Position numbers and translations under genes: made by a program
The notes under the pieces: model-generated
Seen by the model: only the letters and a program-made list of their open reading frames with translations
What the model was told of the DNA's origin: nothing
The model's database searches: none
NCBI GenBank assembly: GCA_036394915.1
Contig: DASWEE010000144.1
Span: 33,210-97,209 of the forward strand
Direction: 5' to 3'
DNA from: JACDER01 sp036394915
GTDB taxonomy: Bacteria > Actinomycetota > Thermoleophilia > Gaiellales > Gaiellaceae
DNA length: 64,000 nucleotides
In this document: in pieces, positions 56,391-63,715 of the stretch
Position numbering within the stretch: the first letter of the stretch is position 1
Layout: each line of letters begins with the position of its first letter

Positions 56391-58075
56391 AACGGCTCGC
56401 GCTCATCGCGGCGGTCGGGGCGGCGCTCGCGCTGCCCTCCGCCGCGTGGGCGCACGCCGTTCTCCTGCGGACGGTGCCGCTCGCGAGCAAGGTGTTGACG
56501 CACTCGCCGGTCAGTGTCCAGCTTCGCTACAGCGAGCCGATCGAGCCGCGGTTCGCGATCGTCTCGGTCACGGACGCGGCCGGCCATCTGGTCACGAAAG
56601 GCTCACCGCAGCGCTCGCCGCAGGATCCGGACATCATCTTCATTCCGCTGAAGCGGGTGTCGGAGGGGTGGTACCTCGTGTACTGGCGGGTGATCTCGGC
56701 GGACGGGCACCCGGTGCGGGGCGCGTTCACGTTCGCGCTCGGCCCCAACCCCGGGCCGGCGCCGCAGTTCGTCATCCCCTCGATCTCGGAGACGGCGGCG
56801 ACGCCGAGGCTCGTGATCGCGCGCTGGATCGTCTTCCTGTCGCTGATGGCGGCGATCGGGCTCTTCGTCCTGCGGATCCTGATCGCGCGGCCCCTCGTGA
56901 AGCTGCGCTGGGTCTCGGTCGCCTTCTTCGTGGCCGCGGGGGCGACGCTCGTCGCGACGCCGATCTACGTCGCGCTCGCGACGGCGCAGTTCACCTTACG
57001 GTCGGTCTTCGACCTGGGGGCGATCGTCCCGCTGATGCGCTCGTCGGCGTTCGGGCGCGGCTTCCTCGACCTCTGGCTGTGCGTGGCGCTGCTCGTGGTC
57101 GCGGGCGCCGTAGCGATCTGGCTCGACCGGCCCGAGCGCCCGCGCCGCTCGCTGGGCGCGATCCTGGCGCTGACCGGCTCGCTCCTCGCCGCGGGCGCTG
57201 CGCTGTTGACGGTGAGCGTCAGCGGCCACGCGGGCCAGACCTCGCCGCGCGGGCTCTCGATCCCCGTCGACTGGCTCCACTTCGCCGCCGGTTCGATCTG
57301 GATCGGAGGGCTGATCGGCCTGCTCGTCGTCGCGGCGACCCTGGGCGTCCCCGGCCTCGTTCGCTCCGTCCCGCGCTTCTCGAACGTCGCCTTCGTCTCG
57401 GTGATGGCGCTGATCGGGTCGGGAATCGGCAACTCCCTCTTCCACCTGCCGACGCTCTCGTCCTTGTGGCAGACCTCCTACGGGAAGATGGTCTTGATCA
57501 AGATCATCGTCCTGGCGACGGCGATGTTCGTCGCCTCGTTCAACCTGCTGCGGAACAAGCCGCGGCTCGCCGCGGCCGACAAGCGTCCCGAGCTCGCGCC
57601 CGGCGCCGCCTCGCTGCTGCGGCGGCTGGTCAGCGTCGAGGTCGTGCTGGTCGCCGGGGTGATCTTCTGCGCCGCGCTGCTGACGAGCCTCGCGCCGCCG
57701 GCGTCCGCGCTCGCCGAGGTGGGGAAGGCGAGGGCGAAGCTCGGCCCGGGGCCCGGGACGAGGGTCGTGAACGAAAACGGCTACCGGCTCGAGCTCCGCA
57801 TCGCGCCCAACCGCGCCGCCGTCCCCAACGACTTCTCCGTCAAGATCACTAAGGACGGGAAGCCGGCCACTGACCTGAGGGTGACCACCAGCTTCTCGAT
57901 GCTCGACATGGAGATGGGAACGCAGTCCTACGAGTTCAAGCAGACGGCCCCGGGTGTCTACAGCCGGTCCGCGCCCGCGCTCGTGATGGTGGGGCATTGG
58001 GGGATCGCGTTCCAGGTCGAGCCGCCGGGGAAGGCGCCGTTCACCGTGACCGTGATCGACAAGGCGGGCGGATGA
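56387..58075 (+). CDS. CopC-CopD fusion copper protein with C-terminal YtkA-like domain
   Basis: 562 residues. After the signal peptide (GAALALPSAAWA), a CopC domain: HAVLLRTVPLASKVLTHSPV, LRYSEPIEPRFAIVSV, YLVYWRVISADGHPVRGAFT. Then CopD with eight or so spans (WIVFLSLMAAIGLFVLRILI, DWLHFAAGSIWIGGLIGLLV). The last 100 residues (NGYRLELRIAPNRAAVPNDF, MEMGTQSYEFKQTAPGVYSR) form a YtkA/FixH-like beta domain. Takes up or exports copper across the membrane. GTG overlaps the ycnI stop. Confidence 0.9.
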   Translation: MKRLALIAAVGAALALPSAAWAHAVLLRTVPLASKVLTHSPVSVQLRYSEPIEPRFAIVSVTDAAGHLVTKGSPQRSPQDPDIIFIPLKRVSEGWYLVYWRVISADGHPVRGAFTFALGPNPGPAPQFVIPSISETAATPRLVIARWIVFLSLMAAIGLFVLRILIARPLVKLRWVSVAFFVAAGATLVATPIYVALATAQFTLRSVFDLGAIVPLMRSSAFGRGFLDLWLCVALLVVAGAVAIWLDRPERPRRSLGAILALTGSLLAAGAALLTVSVSGHAGQTSPRGLSIPVDWLHFAAGSIWIGGLIGLLVVAATLGVPGLVRSVPRFSNVAFVSVMALIGSGIGNSLFHLPTLSSLWQTSYGKMVLIKIIVLATAMFVASFNLLRNKPRLAAADKRPELAPGAASLLRRLVSVEVVLVAGVIFCAALLTSLAPPASALAEVGKARAKLGPGPGTRVVNENGYRLELRIAPNRAAVPNDFSVKITKDGKPATDLRVTTSFSMLDMEMGTQSYEFKQTAPGVYSRSAPALVMVGHWGIAFQVEPPGKAPFTVTVIDKAGG

Positions 58076-58176
58076 ACCCGGTCTGGCTGCGGTTCGGCGC
58101 GGCGCTGGTCGCGCTCGGCGCGGGGATCGCGGCGCTCGTGGTCGCGATCGTCCTCCTGCACAGCACGGTCGGTTAG
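58072..58176 (+). CDS. Single-span micro-protein at the end of the copper operon
   Basis: 34 residues: MNPVWLRFGAALVALGAGIA then a second half LVVAIVLLHSTVG. One hydrophobic helix. The ATG overlaps the copCD stop (ATGA), which supports real translation. The end overlaps the convergent toxin gene by 4 nt. Could be a small subunit stabilising CopD. Confidence 0.6.
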   Translation: MNPVWLRFGAALVALGAGIAALVVAIVLLHSTVG

Positions 58177-58529
58177 CTCAACCGATCCCTTCGCTCGCGT
58201 CGCAAGCGCGCCGAGGCCGCCTTGTATGCCGCCAGTTGGGCACGGAGGCCGACGGCGATCACGCGAACGACGGCGATCGAGCCGTCGTCCGGGTCGTTGT
58301 AGTAAACGAGCCGGTAGCGAGGCTTCCCCTTCTGGTTCGCACGGTCGAATCGGACGGCGCGGCAGGAGCGAAGGTCGCCGATTCGCAGCCGGTTACGCAG
58401 CGGATCCCCCCGGTGAGGATTTTCCGCGAGGTCCTGAGCCGTCCGCAGGGCGGCTAGTTGCGTTTCCTTGTCTGGCAGGGCCCTGAGGTCTGCGATAGCG
58501 TCCGCTGAGAACGTGACCGGATAGGTCAA
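58173..58529 (-). CDS. RelE/ParE-family toxin
   Basis: 118 residues from a TTG overlapping the antitoxin stop (TTGA). Typical fold pattern: PVTFSADAIADLRALPDKET, AQDLAENPHRGDPLRNRL, GDLRSCRAVRFDRANQ, YRLVYYNDPDDGSIAVVRVI, a basic C-terminus. Probably a ribosome-dependent mRNA nuclease or gyrase inhibitor. Complete. Confidence 0.8.
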   Translation of the reverse strand: MTYPVTFSADAIADLRALPDKETQLAALRTAQDLAENPHRGDPLRNRLRIGDLRSCRAVRFDRANQKGKPRYRLVYYNDPDDGSIAVVRVIAVGLRAQLAAYKAASARLRRERRDRLS

Positions 58530-58843
58530 TCGAGGCCGAGGCCGAGCTCTCGAGCGACCTCCTCGAGCGAGCTCCACTCGCCGGGACCGCGAGCCAGTCG
58601 CTCGGCCACGGACAGCTCGAGCAGGATGTCGTCGAGAATCTCCTCGGTCTCGACCGCCCGCTCGAAGTCGGCGAGCGGCAAGAGCACTCCTGCGTCACGG
58701 TTGTAGATCCCGAGCCGAACGGCGCGGTCGGCGATCGAGTCGCCGGGCTTGCCTAGCTCAGCGAACTCGTGCAGGATCGATGAAAGCTCGTCTCGCGCCT
58801 CGGCAGCGGCGAGACGGCGGCTTCCCGGCCCGACCTTCGCCAT
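58526..58843 (-). CDS. Antitoxin of the RelE-type pair
   Basis: 105 residues from ATG 58843: MAKVGPGSRRLAAAEARDEL starts a Phd-like amphipathic domain, SSILHEFAELGKPGDSIADR and AVRLGIYNRDAGVLLPLADF continue it, and the acidic ETEEILDDILLELSVAERLA is the toxin-binding part. Antitoxin before toxin, both coupled. Repeated dyads upstream (58860-58898) are its likely operator. Confidence 0.75.
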   Translation of the reverse strand: MAKVGPGSRRLAAAEARDELSSILHEFAELGKPGDSIADRAVRLGIYNRDAGVLLPLADFERAVETEEILDDILLELSVAERLARGPGEWSSLEEVARELGLGLD

Positions 58844-58859
58844 CCACGGAGCGTAGCAG

Positions 58860-58898
58860 AAGTTGTGCAACAACTTGTACAACAGTTGGTGGCAACTT
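58860..58898. promoter_or_regulatory. Operator of the RelE-type pair
   Basis: Three dyads: AAGTTGT-gca-ACAACTT (58860-58876), TTGTACAA (58875-58882), AGTTG-gtgg-CAACT (58884-58897), 17-55 bp before the antitoxin ATG. Repeated GTTG/CAAC half-sites fit cooperative autorepression. Confidence 0.7.
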
Positions 58899-58943
58899 TC
58901 GTGCGACGCGGGCGGGCCCGAAGACCCGCCCGCATCGTTTCGT

Positions 58944-60575
58944 CTAGTAGCCGCTACCGAACTCGGATCGAGGCACCGTCGCCAGTACTTGCTGCTGGTA
59001 GTAGACGGGCCCACCGTCGTCGCCCGTTATCCCTGAGGGATAGTGCGTCGAGACGCTGAGGGCGTAGATGTTGTCATCGGAGACCGTCAGCCCGAAGTAG
59101 TCGCCGATGAAGGACCGAATCAAGCATGGGTCGTGGTGCGACGCGCACGCCATTTGGTCGATGCCGCCGATGGTCTGCCCCGGCTGCTCCGGATCCCAGG
59201 TGAACTCCGAGATGCGGACGTTCGAGCCGACCGGAACCGCTCCCGCACCACTGTCCTTGTAGGCCTGCAGGGACACGTCGATGCAGAAGTTCGTGCGTCC
59301 CTGATCCTCGGGCAGGATGCTGGAGTTGCTCGGGCAGGCCTCCCGGCGGTCGTAGAAGGCAACCGCGACCGCCCCGCCCGGGCCCGCGGCGACGGACGGT
59401 TGGAACTGGTCGTTCGGGTCGGCGTCGTTGACCTGGACCGGCGCCGACCAGGTCATGCCGCCGTTGGTCGACTGGATGAACTTGACGTCGAACTGCGTTC
59501 CGTCCCAATCCTCATACGTGAGGTAGAGATGCCCTGCGTACGTCGGGCTGGCGGCGAAGTTCTCGAGAATCCCGTCGCGGAACGTCGTGTTCGGCAGACA
59601 GCAGGTCGGCGTCCCATGCGCCCTTGCGCCCGTGTCGAACCACGTGAACGTGTCGCCGTCGTCGGTCGAGCGCGCGACATACAACTCGGCGTCGCTCGAG
59701 CCCAACTTCGCAGCGAAAGCCGCGACGGACGCGTAGAGCGTTCCGCCCACGTCGGTATCGGGATAGATGTATGTGGTCGAGGGGCCGAGGACGTTGGGCG
59801 GCGTGATCGTCCTCGCCGGCGTGTAGGTCTCGCCCCTGTCGGCCGACTTCGCAAACCGGATCTTCACCGCGTTCCCGTTGAAGACCGACCACATCGCGTA
59901 GACGTGGTCGCGGTAAGGGCTCACGGCGGACTGGTTCACCGCCACCCACTGCTTGTCGACGACGTCGCCGAAGGCGAAGGACGACGAGTTCGGCAGCATG
60001 TCGAGGTACTTGCCGTCGTTCCCGACGGTCCACGACACGCCGAGATTGTCGCTGTAGACGGCGCCGATCGCCCCGTTCGGGTGCATGTTCACCCAGAAGG
60101 CGTTGAACGGCAGGGTGATCTGGTGCGCACGTCCCTGCGTGTCGAAGTCGACGTTCGGGTCGGTGTTGTTCGTCCAGCTCGGCGGCATTGCCTGCGTCCC
60201 GGTCGAGATGCAGTCGTAGCCCGGGATGTGGGTATTCACGCCCGGTGTCCCGCCCGGGATCGTGTAGGAGCCGAGGTGGAAGTCATAGAAGGTGCTGAAC
60301 GTCTCGAAGAAGAACTTCGAGACGCCGACGAGATCTTCGGTGCCCGGCTGAACCGCGATCCAGGACTCGGAGCGGTTCGAGTTGTAGTCCCCCAGCCGGC
60401 ACGTTCCCGGATCCGGGGCGGTCGCACCCGCCGGCACCGGGTAGCCACCACCCGTGGTGGGCGAGCTGGCGACCTGGTTGGTAAACAGGACGCTCGTGCT
60501 CCAGCCTGCTGCGGAAGCCGCCGCCGTCCACGTCAGCGCGGCGACGGCGGCGAGCGCTACGACAAGTCTCCTCAC
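58944..60575 (-). CDS. Secreted BNR-repeat (sialidase-fold) protein
   Basis: 543 residues from GTG. Signal peptide (VVALAAVAALTWTAAASAAG). Asp-box-like repeats typical of six-bladed propellers: SDNLGVSWTV, SADRGETYTP, STDDGDTFTW, STNGGMTWSA, with blades containing WIAVQPGTEDLVG and KQWVAVNQSAVSPYRDHVYA. No sialidase Arg triad is obvious, so enzymatic activity is doubtful; a binding or scaffold role outside the cell is more likely. Monocistronic. Confidence 0.78.
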   Translation of the reverse strand: MRRLVVALAAVAALTWTAAASAAGWSTSVLFTNQVASSPTTGGGYPVPAGATAPDPGTCRLGDYNSNRSESWIAVQPGTEDLVGVSKFFFETFSTFYDFHLGSYTIPGGTPGVNTHIPGYDCISTGTQAMPPSWTNNTDPNVDFDTQGRAHQITLPFNAFWVNMHPNGAIGAVYSDNLGVSWTVGNDGKYLDMLPNSSSFAFGDVVDKQWVAVNQSAVSPYRDHVYAMWSVFNGNAVKIRFAKSADRGETYTPARTITPPNVLGPSTTYIYPDTDVGGTLYASVAAFAAKLGSSDAELYVARSTDDGDTFTWFDTGARAHGTPTCCLPNTTFRDGILENFAASPTYAGHLYLTYEDWDGTQFDVKFIQSTNGGMTWSAPVQVNDADPNDQFQPSVAAGPGGAVAVAFYDRREACPSNSSILPEDQGRTNFCIDVSLQAYKDSGAGAVPVGSNVRISEFTWDPEQPGQTIGGIDQMACASHHDPCLIRSFIGDYFGLTVSDDNIYALSVSTHYPSGITGDDGGPVYYQQQVLATVPRSEFGSGY

Positions 60576-60701
60576 GTTCTTCCCCCCTTGTCTGTGGGTG
60601 CCTGAGGAGCGCCGCAGAAGGCGGAATCGAGAGCCGCAGCAACGATGTCCCCGAGCGCCAAGCACGCCCCTCCTTCGTTGCTCGGCGCGACGATAACAGC
60701 T
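60576..60701. other. Gap upstream of the BNR-repeat gene
   Basis: 126 nt. On the minus strand a G-rich ribosome site precedes the BNR start. No gene, no clear hairpin. Confidence 0.3.
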
Positions 60702-61112
60702 CTAGCGCCAGTCCCGGATCAGCGCGAATTGCTCCTCGGTCTCCGGCCGCCCGCCGAGCGCTTCGAGCGCCTCCTCGGCCGAGGAGCCGTGGCGGCGGAG
60801 GTAGCAGCCGATCACGGTGCCCGTCCGGCCGATCCCGCCGCGGCAGTGGACGAAGACGGTGCGGCCGTCGGCGAGCGCCTCGTCGATCGTGTCGAGGATG
60901 CGGTTCAGCTCCTCCTCGGTCGGGACGCCGAAGTCCCGGATCGGCATCCGCCGGTGCTCGATCCCCTCGCACGGGTAGGGCGGGAGCTCGCCCTCCTCCG
61001 TCAGGTCGACGACGAAGTCGACCCCGGGCGGAAGCTCGCTCGGATATCGGCCTCCGAACAGCCGCTCTCCGCTATGGAACCAGTCAGAGATATGTGACGA
61101 CTTCGTGTCCAA
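60702..61112 (-). CDS. Dual-specificity protein phosphatase
   Basis: 136 residues. Catalytic P-loop VFVHCRGGIGRTGTVIG (C-x5-R), general acid region PIRDFGVPTEEELNR, and an earlier VDFVVDLTEEGELPP. A cytoplasmic phosphatase for phosphotyrosine, phosphoserine or phospholipid/nucleotide substrates. TTG start at 61112 sits on the left arm of a 24-bp palindrome. Confidence 0.88.
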   Translation of the reverse strand: MDTKSSHISDWFHSGERLFGGRYPSELPPGVDFVVDLTEEGELPPYPCEGIEHRRMPIRDFGVPTEEELNRILDTIDEALADGRTVFVHCRGGIGRTGTVIGCYLRRHGSSAEEALEALGGRPETEEQFALIRDWR

Positions 61113-61134
61113 GTGTCTATCATTCTAGACACTT
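61111..61134. promoter_or_regulatory. 24-bp palindrome between phosphatase and hicAB
   Basis: AAGTGTCTA-tcattc-TAGACACTT, perfect 9-bp arms with a 6-nt spacer, 28 nt before the hicA GTG. A likely operator for HicB. The string TATCAT in its centre could be a -10 for hicAB. Confidence 0.7.
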
Positions 61135-61161
61135 GAGCTGGGCTAGCCCCATCATCGGTGC

Positions 61162-61373
61162 GTGACAGGAAGGCAGTTGCTTCGCCGGCTACGTGCCCTC
61201 GGTTGCGAGGAGCTCAGGAGGAGAGGATCTCACGTTCGGATTCGCTGCGGGGCAGGTGCCAAACGACCGTCCCGGTTCATCGCGGCGCCGACCTCCCGCC
61301 TGGGACGCTTCGTGCCATAGAACGAGATCTCGAACCATGCCTCGGACGGAGTTGGTTGCGTGACCCCGCGTAG
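61162..61373 (+). pseudogene. hicA: HicA-type toxin, frameshifted
   Basis: Frame 1 from GTG 61162 reads MTGRQLLRRLRALGCEELRR and RGSHVRIRCG with the HicA His (GSHVRIR). The rest (RCQTTVPVHRGADLPPGTLR, AIERDLEPCLGRSW) is in another frame ending at 61371-61373. One G missing in the run 61249-61252 would join them. As read, frame 1 gives a 52-residue product with a wrong C-terminus ending before hicB. Overlaps the hicB start by 14 nt. Confidence 0.8.
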
Positions 61374-61764
61374 GTATCGACTGGTCTTGGAACGCGACGA
61401 GAGTGGCGCGTGGATCGCCAGCATCCCCGAAGTTCCGGGGTGCCACACCCACGGGCGAACTATCGGGCAGGTGCGACGGCGTGCCCGTGAAGCGCTTGGC
61501 CTCTCGGTCGATGACGCCGGTGATGTCGTCTTCGACGAGCAGATCCATCTGCCCCGGCATGCTCGCCAGGCGCTTCACCGCAGTCGCGCGCTGCGCGAGC
61601 GAGCGGAGCGCGATAGAGCCGAGGCGCGTTCCGCCGCTGCGGAGGCCGCCTCGGTCCTGGTCGGCGAGCTCGAGCTCGGAATGCGGGACGCAGCGGAGCT
61701 CCTCGGCGTCTCTCACCAGCGGGTGCAGCAGCTCTTGCGCGGATCCGCCGCCCAGCTATCGTGA
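61360..61764 (+). CDS. hicB: HicB-type antitoxin
   Basis: 134 residues, GTG start. N-terminal partial RNase H-like HicB fold: YRLVLERDESGAWIASIPEV then PGCHTHGRTIGQVRRRAREAL. C-terminal DNA-binding helix-turn-helix: MRDAAELLGVSHQRVQQLL. Intact even though the toxin frame is broken, as is often seen when the toxin decays first. Stop overlaps the next GTG. Confidence 0.85.
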   Translation: MTPRRYRLVLERDESGAWIASIPEVPGCHTHGRTIGQVRRRAREALGLSVDDAGDVVFDEQIHLPRHARQALHRSRALRERAERDRAEARSAAAEAASVLVGELELGMRDAAELLGVSHQRVQQLLRGSAAQLS

Positions 61765-62576
61765 GAACCGTGCGAGCTCCGAGGTTGATGCTCGCCGGGG
61801 TCGTGGCGGCACTCGTCGTCGTCGTCCCTGCCGCTCAAGCGGACGGCGATCCGGCCAGCGACGTCCTCTACTTCCAGGACGTCTTCCTGCCGTTCGCTTC
61901 TCCGGCGAAGACGGTGGGGGACAAGCTCGTGCGGGCGACGGCGACTGCGCGCGCGAGGAAGCATCCGATCAAGGTTGCGGTGATCTGGCAGTCGACGGAC
62001 ATGGGCTCGGTGCCGGGGCTCTTCAACAAGCCGGGGTCGTATGCGCGCTTCCTCGGAATCGAGCTCGGCGACATCCTCACGGGCCCGCTGGTGGTGGCGA
62101 TGCCCGCCGGCTTCGGGCTGTACCAGCGGACGGGCTCGACCACGTCGGCGAGGAAGCTGCTCGCCAAGGTTCCGTTCCACGCGAAGACGGTCGACCAGCT
62201 GACCGAGACCGCGGTCGCGGGGGTGCGGAAGCTGACGGCCGCGCTCGCGCCCGTGCGGGGCGATGCGAAGCCGCCGACGGCGCGGGCGATCGCCGTGACG
62301 GGGAAGCTCGGGACGAAGGTTCAGCTTCCGTTCCGGATCTCCGACAACAGCGGCCGGGCGCGGGCGCTCGTGCGCGTCTACGGGGTGCAGTACGCGCTGT
62401 TCGCGACGCTCTCGATGCCGCTGCGGCGTGTGGGCTCGCACGGGTCGCTGCAGAAGGTCGGGTGGCGGATCCCGGTCACGCTCGGCGCGGGGAAGTTCAA
62501 GTTCTGCGTGCTGGCGCTCGACAAGAACGGCAACTCGAGCGTGACGAGCTGCGCGACGCTGACGATCACAACCTGA
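61761..62576 (+). CDS. Secreted protein, paralogue of 52298
   Basis: 271 residues, GTG start on the hicB stop. Signal peptide (LMLAGVVAALVVVVPAAQA), then DGDPASDVLYFQDVFLPFAS, IKVAVIWQSTDMGSVPGLFN, YARFLGIELGDILTGPLVVA, MPAGFGLYQRTGS, matching the protein at 52298. Instead of a C-terminal anchor it has an extra beta domain (ARAIAVTGKLGTKVQLPFRI, KFKFCVLALDKNGNSSVTSC) resembling an Ig-like fold. Function unknown. The same unusual family twice within 9 kb. Confidence 0.7.
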   Translation: MRTVRAPRLMLAGVVAALVVVVPAAQADGDPASDVLYFQDVFLPFASPAKTVGDKLVRATATARARKHPIKVAVIWQSTDMGSVPGLFNKPGSYARFLGIELGDILTGPLVVAMPAGFGLYQRTGSTTSARKLLAKVPFHAKTVDQLTETAVAGVRKLTAALAPVRGDAKPPTARAIAVTGKLGTKVQLPFRISDNSGRARALVRVYGVQYALFATLSMPLRRVGSHGSLQKVGWRIPVTLGAGKFKFCVLALDKNGNSSVTSCATLTITT

Positions 62577-62792
62577 TTCCTACCGCGACCCGCCGGCTTT
62601 CCGACGCGGGGCGTTTAGAACCTCGGGTGGGGCAAGCTCCGCTCCAAATCAGCTGCGTGGACAGCGCGGCTCCCGCCGCCGCCCCTGCTTCCCAGGCAGC
62701 TTGCGCAAGAGGGCGGCCACGCTCATCCGCGTTGCTTCTATGCTACGGTAGCGTCGTTGCATCTAAGCCACACTAGGGCGCAAGGAGGGCAG
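62577..62792. other. Gap between secreted paralogue and HTH gene
   Basis: 216 nt. A palindromic CTACGGTAG lies near 62743-62751, and AAGGAGGGC precedes the HTH start. No ORF with codon-like composition. No toxin gene here, although this HTH type usually has one. Confidence 0.35.
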
Positions 62793-63131
62793 ATGGCGAA
62801 GCGGCTGAACACAAACCACCACCAGCGAATGATGGCGGCTCGTTTGGAAGACCCGGAGTTTCGCTCCGAGTATGAGCGAGCCCGACGCGAAATCCAGCAG
62901 GTGGACTCCGTCATCCGCCAGCTCGATCAGCTTCGTGAGGCGGCGGGCCTCTCGAAGGCCGAGCTCGCGCGCCACATCGGTAGAGATCCGTCCAGCATCC
63001 GTCGGTTGTTCACCGCAAAGTCGAATCCGGAGCTATTGCTGGTTGCTTCGATTGCTCAGGACCTCGACGCCGAACTGCGGGTCGTGCCCCGCCGGCGCGC
63101 CCAAACGACGCGAAGAGCGGGAGCCGCTTAG
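62793..63131 (+). CDS. HTH-type (XRE) regulator, antitoxin-like
   Basis: 112 residues; ATG with AAGGAGG upstream. N-terminal MAKRLNTNHHQRMMAARLED, then PEFRSEYERARREIQQVDSV, HTH LREAAGLSKAELARHIGRDP, SSIRRLFTAKSNPELLLVAS. Matches antitoxins of HigBA-like modules, whose toxin would lie upstream; none is present. Probable orphan. Confidence 0.75.
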   Translation: MAKRLNTNHHQRMMAARLEDPEFRSEYERARREIQQVDSVIRQLDQLREAAGLSKAELARHIGRDPSSIRRLFTAKSNPELLLVASIAQDLDAELRVVPRRRAQTTRRAGAA

Positions 63132-63161
63132 AGGTCGCGGCTCCGCTCGTAGACTCGGGTC

Positions 63162-63206
63162 GTGGCGTGGGAAGTCATCTACACAAGTCGGGAGACGGCC
63201 CGATGA
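63162..63206 (+). pseudogene. Possible toxin remnant
   Basis: Only 14 codons: VAWEVIYTSRETAR then TGA. The opening resembles the first strand of HigB/RelE toxins (AWEV..T), in the right place before an XRE antitoxin gene. Too short for certainty. Confidence 0.3.
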
Positions 63207-63259
63207 CCACAAATCGAACTTCCCTCGCCGAATCGCCGCGACCTAGTGATGCACTCTCG

Positions 63260-63279
63260 GTTTATCACTTTTGATAAAC
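63260..63279. promoter_or_regulatory. Operator palindrome of the second XRE gene
   Basis: GTTTATCA-cttt-TGATAAAC, perfect 8-bp arms, 12 nt before the ATG at 63291. AT-rich in a GC-rich setting; typical operator of an XRE autoregulator. Confidence 0.7.
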
Positions 63280-63290
63280 TCGCCAAACAA

Positions 63291-63632
63291 ATGGCTTCCG
63301 CGATGAGCCCAATAGGTAGGTCAGCCTCCGACGCACGAGGCCGCCGAGCGCGGCGGAGTGCTGCGTACCGCGCCGAACTGGCCCGGGTTGCTCCCTTCGA
63401 GGGCCTGGCTCGAATCGTCATCAAGCATCGCCTCGAGCTGAGTCTCACTCAGCAACAGCTCGCAAGGCGGATGGGGACGAGTCATTCAGCGATCTCGCGG
63501 ATTGAGAGTGGTCAGCATCGAACGGGCGTCGAGACCCTCCGAAGACTGAGCGAGGCGCTCGGTCTACGCTTCGTGATGGGCTTCGAGAGCGGGCCTCCCG
63601 AGCGGCCGGTCCGCGAGCTCGTCAGCGTCTGA
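63291..63632 (+). CDS. HTH-type (XRE) antitoxin-like regulator
   Basis: 113 residues from ATG 63291, chosen because the operator lies just upstream (the earlier ATG at 63246 is before it). FEGLARIVIKHRLELSLTQQ starts an XRE helix-turn-helix with LARRMGTSHSAISRIESGQH and TGVETLRRLSEALGLRFVMG. Second such gene in 500 bp. Confidence 0.75.
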   Translation: MASAMSPIGRSASDARGRRARRSAAYRAELARVAPFEGLARIVIKHRLELSLTQQQLARRMGTSHSAISRIESGQHRTGVETLRRLSEALGLRFVMGFESGPPERPVRELVSV

Positions 63633-63673
63633 AAGCGTTAGCTCGCAGGGACGCGAGAGGCCATAATCAGCTC

Positions 63674-63689
63674 CCCGGTCTGGACCGGG
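63674..63689. terminator. Palindrome between XRE gene and cupin gene
   Basis: CCCGGTC-TG-GACCGGG, perfect 7-bp arms. May end transcription of the XRE gene or regulate the cupin gene. No T-run. Confidence 0.45.
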
Positions 63690-63715
63690 ATACTTCCGAA
63701 GTGGGCGATGATTCA

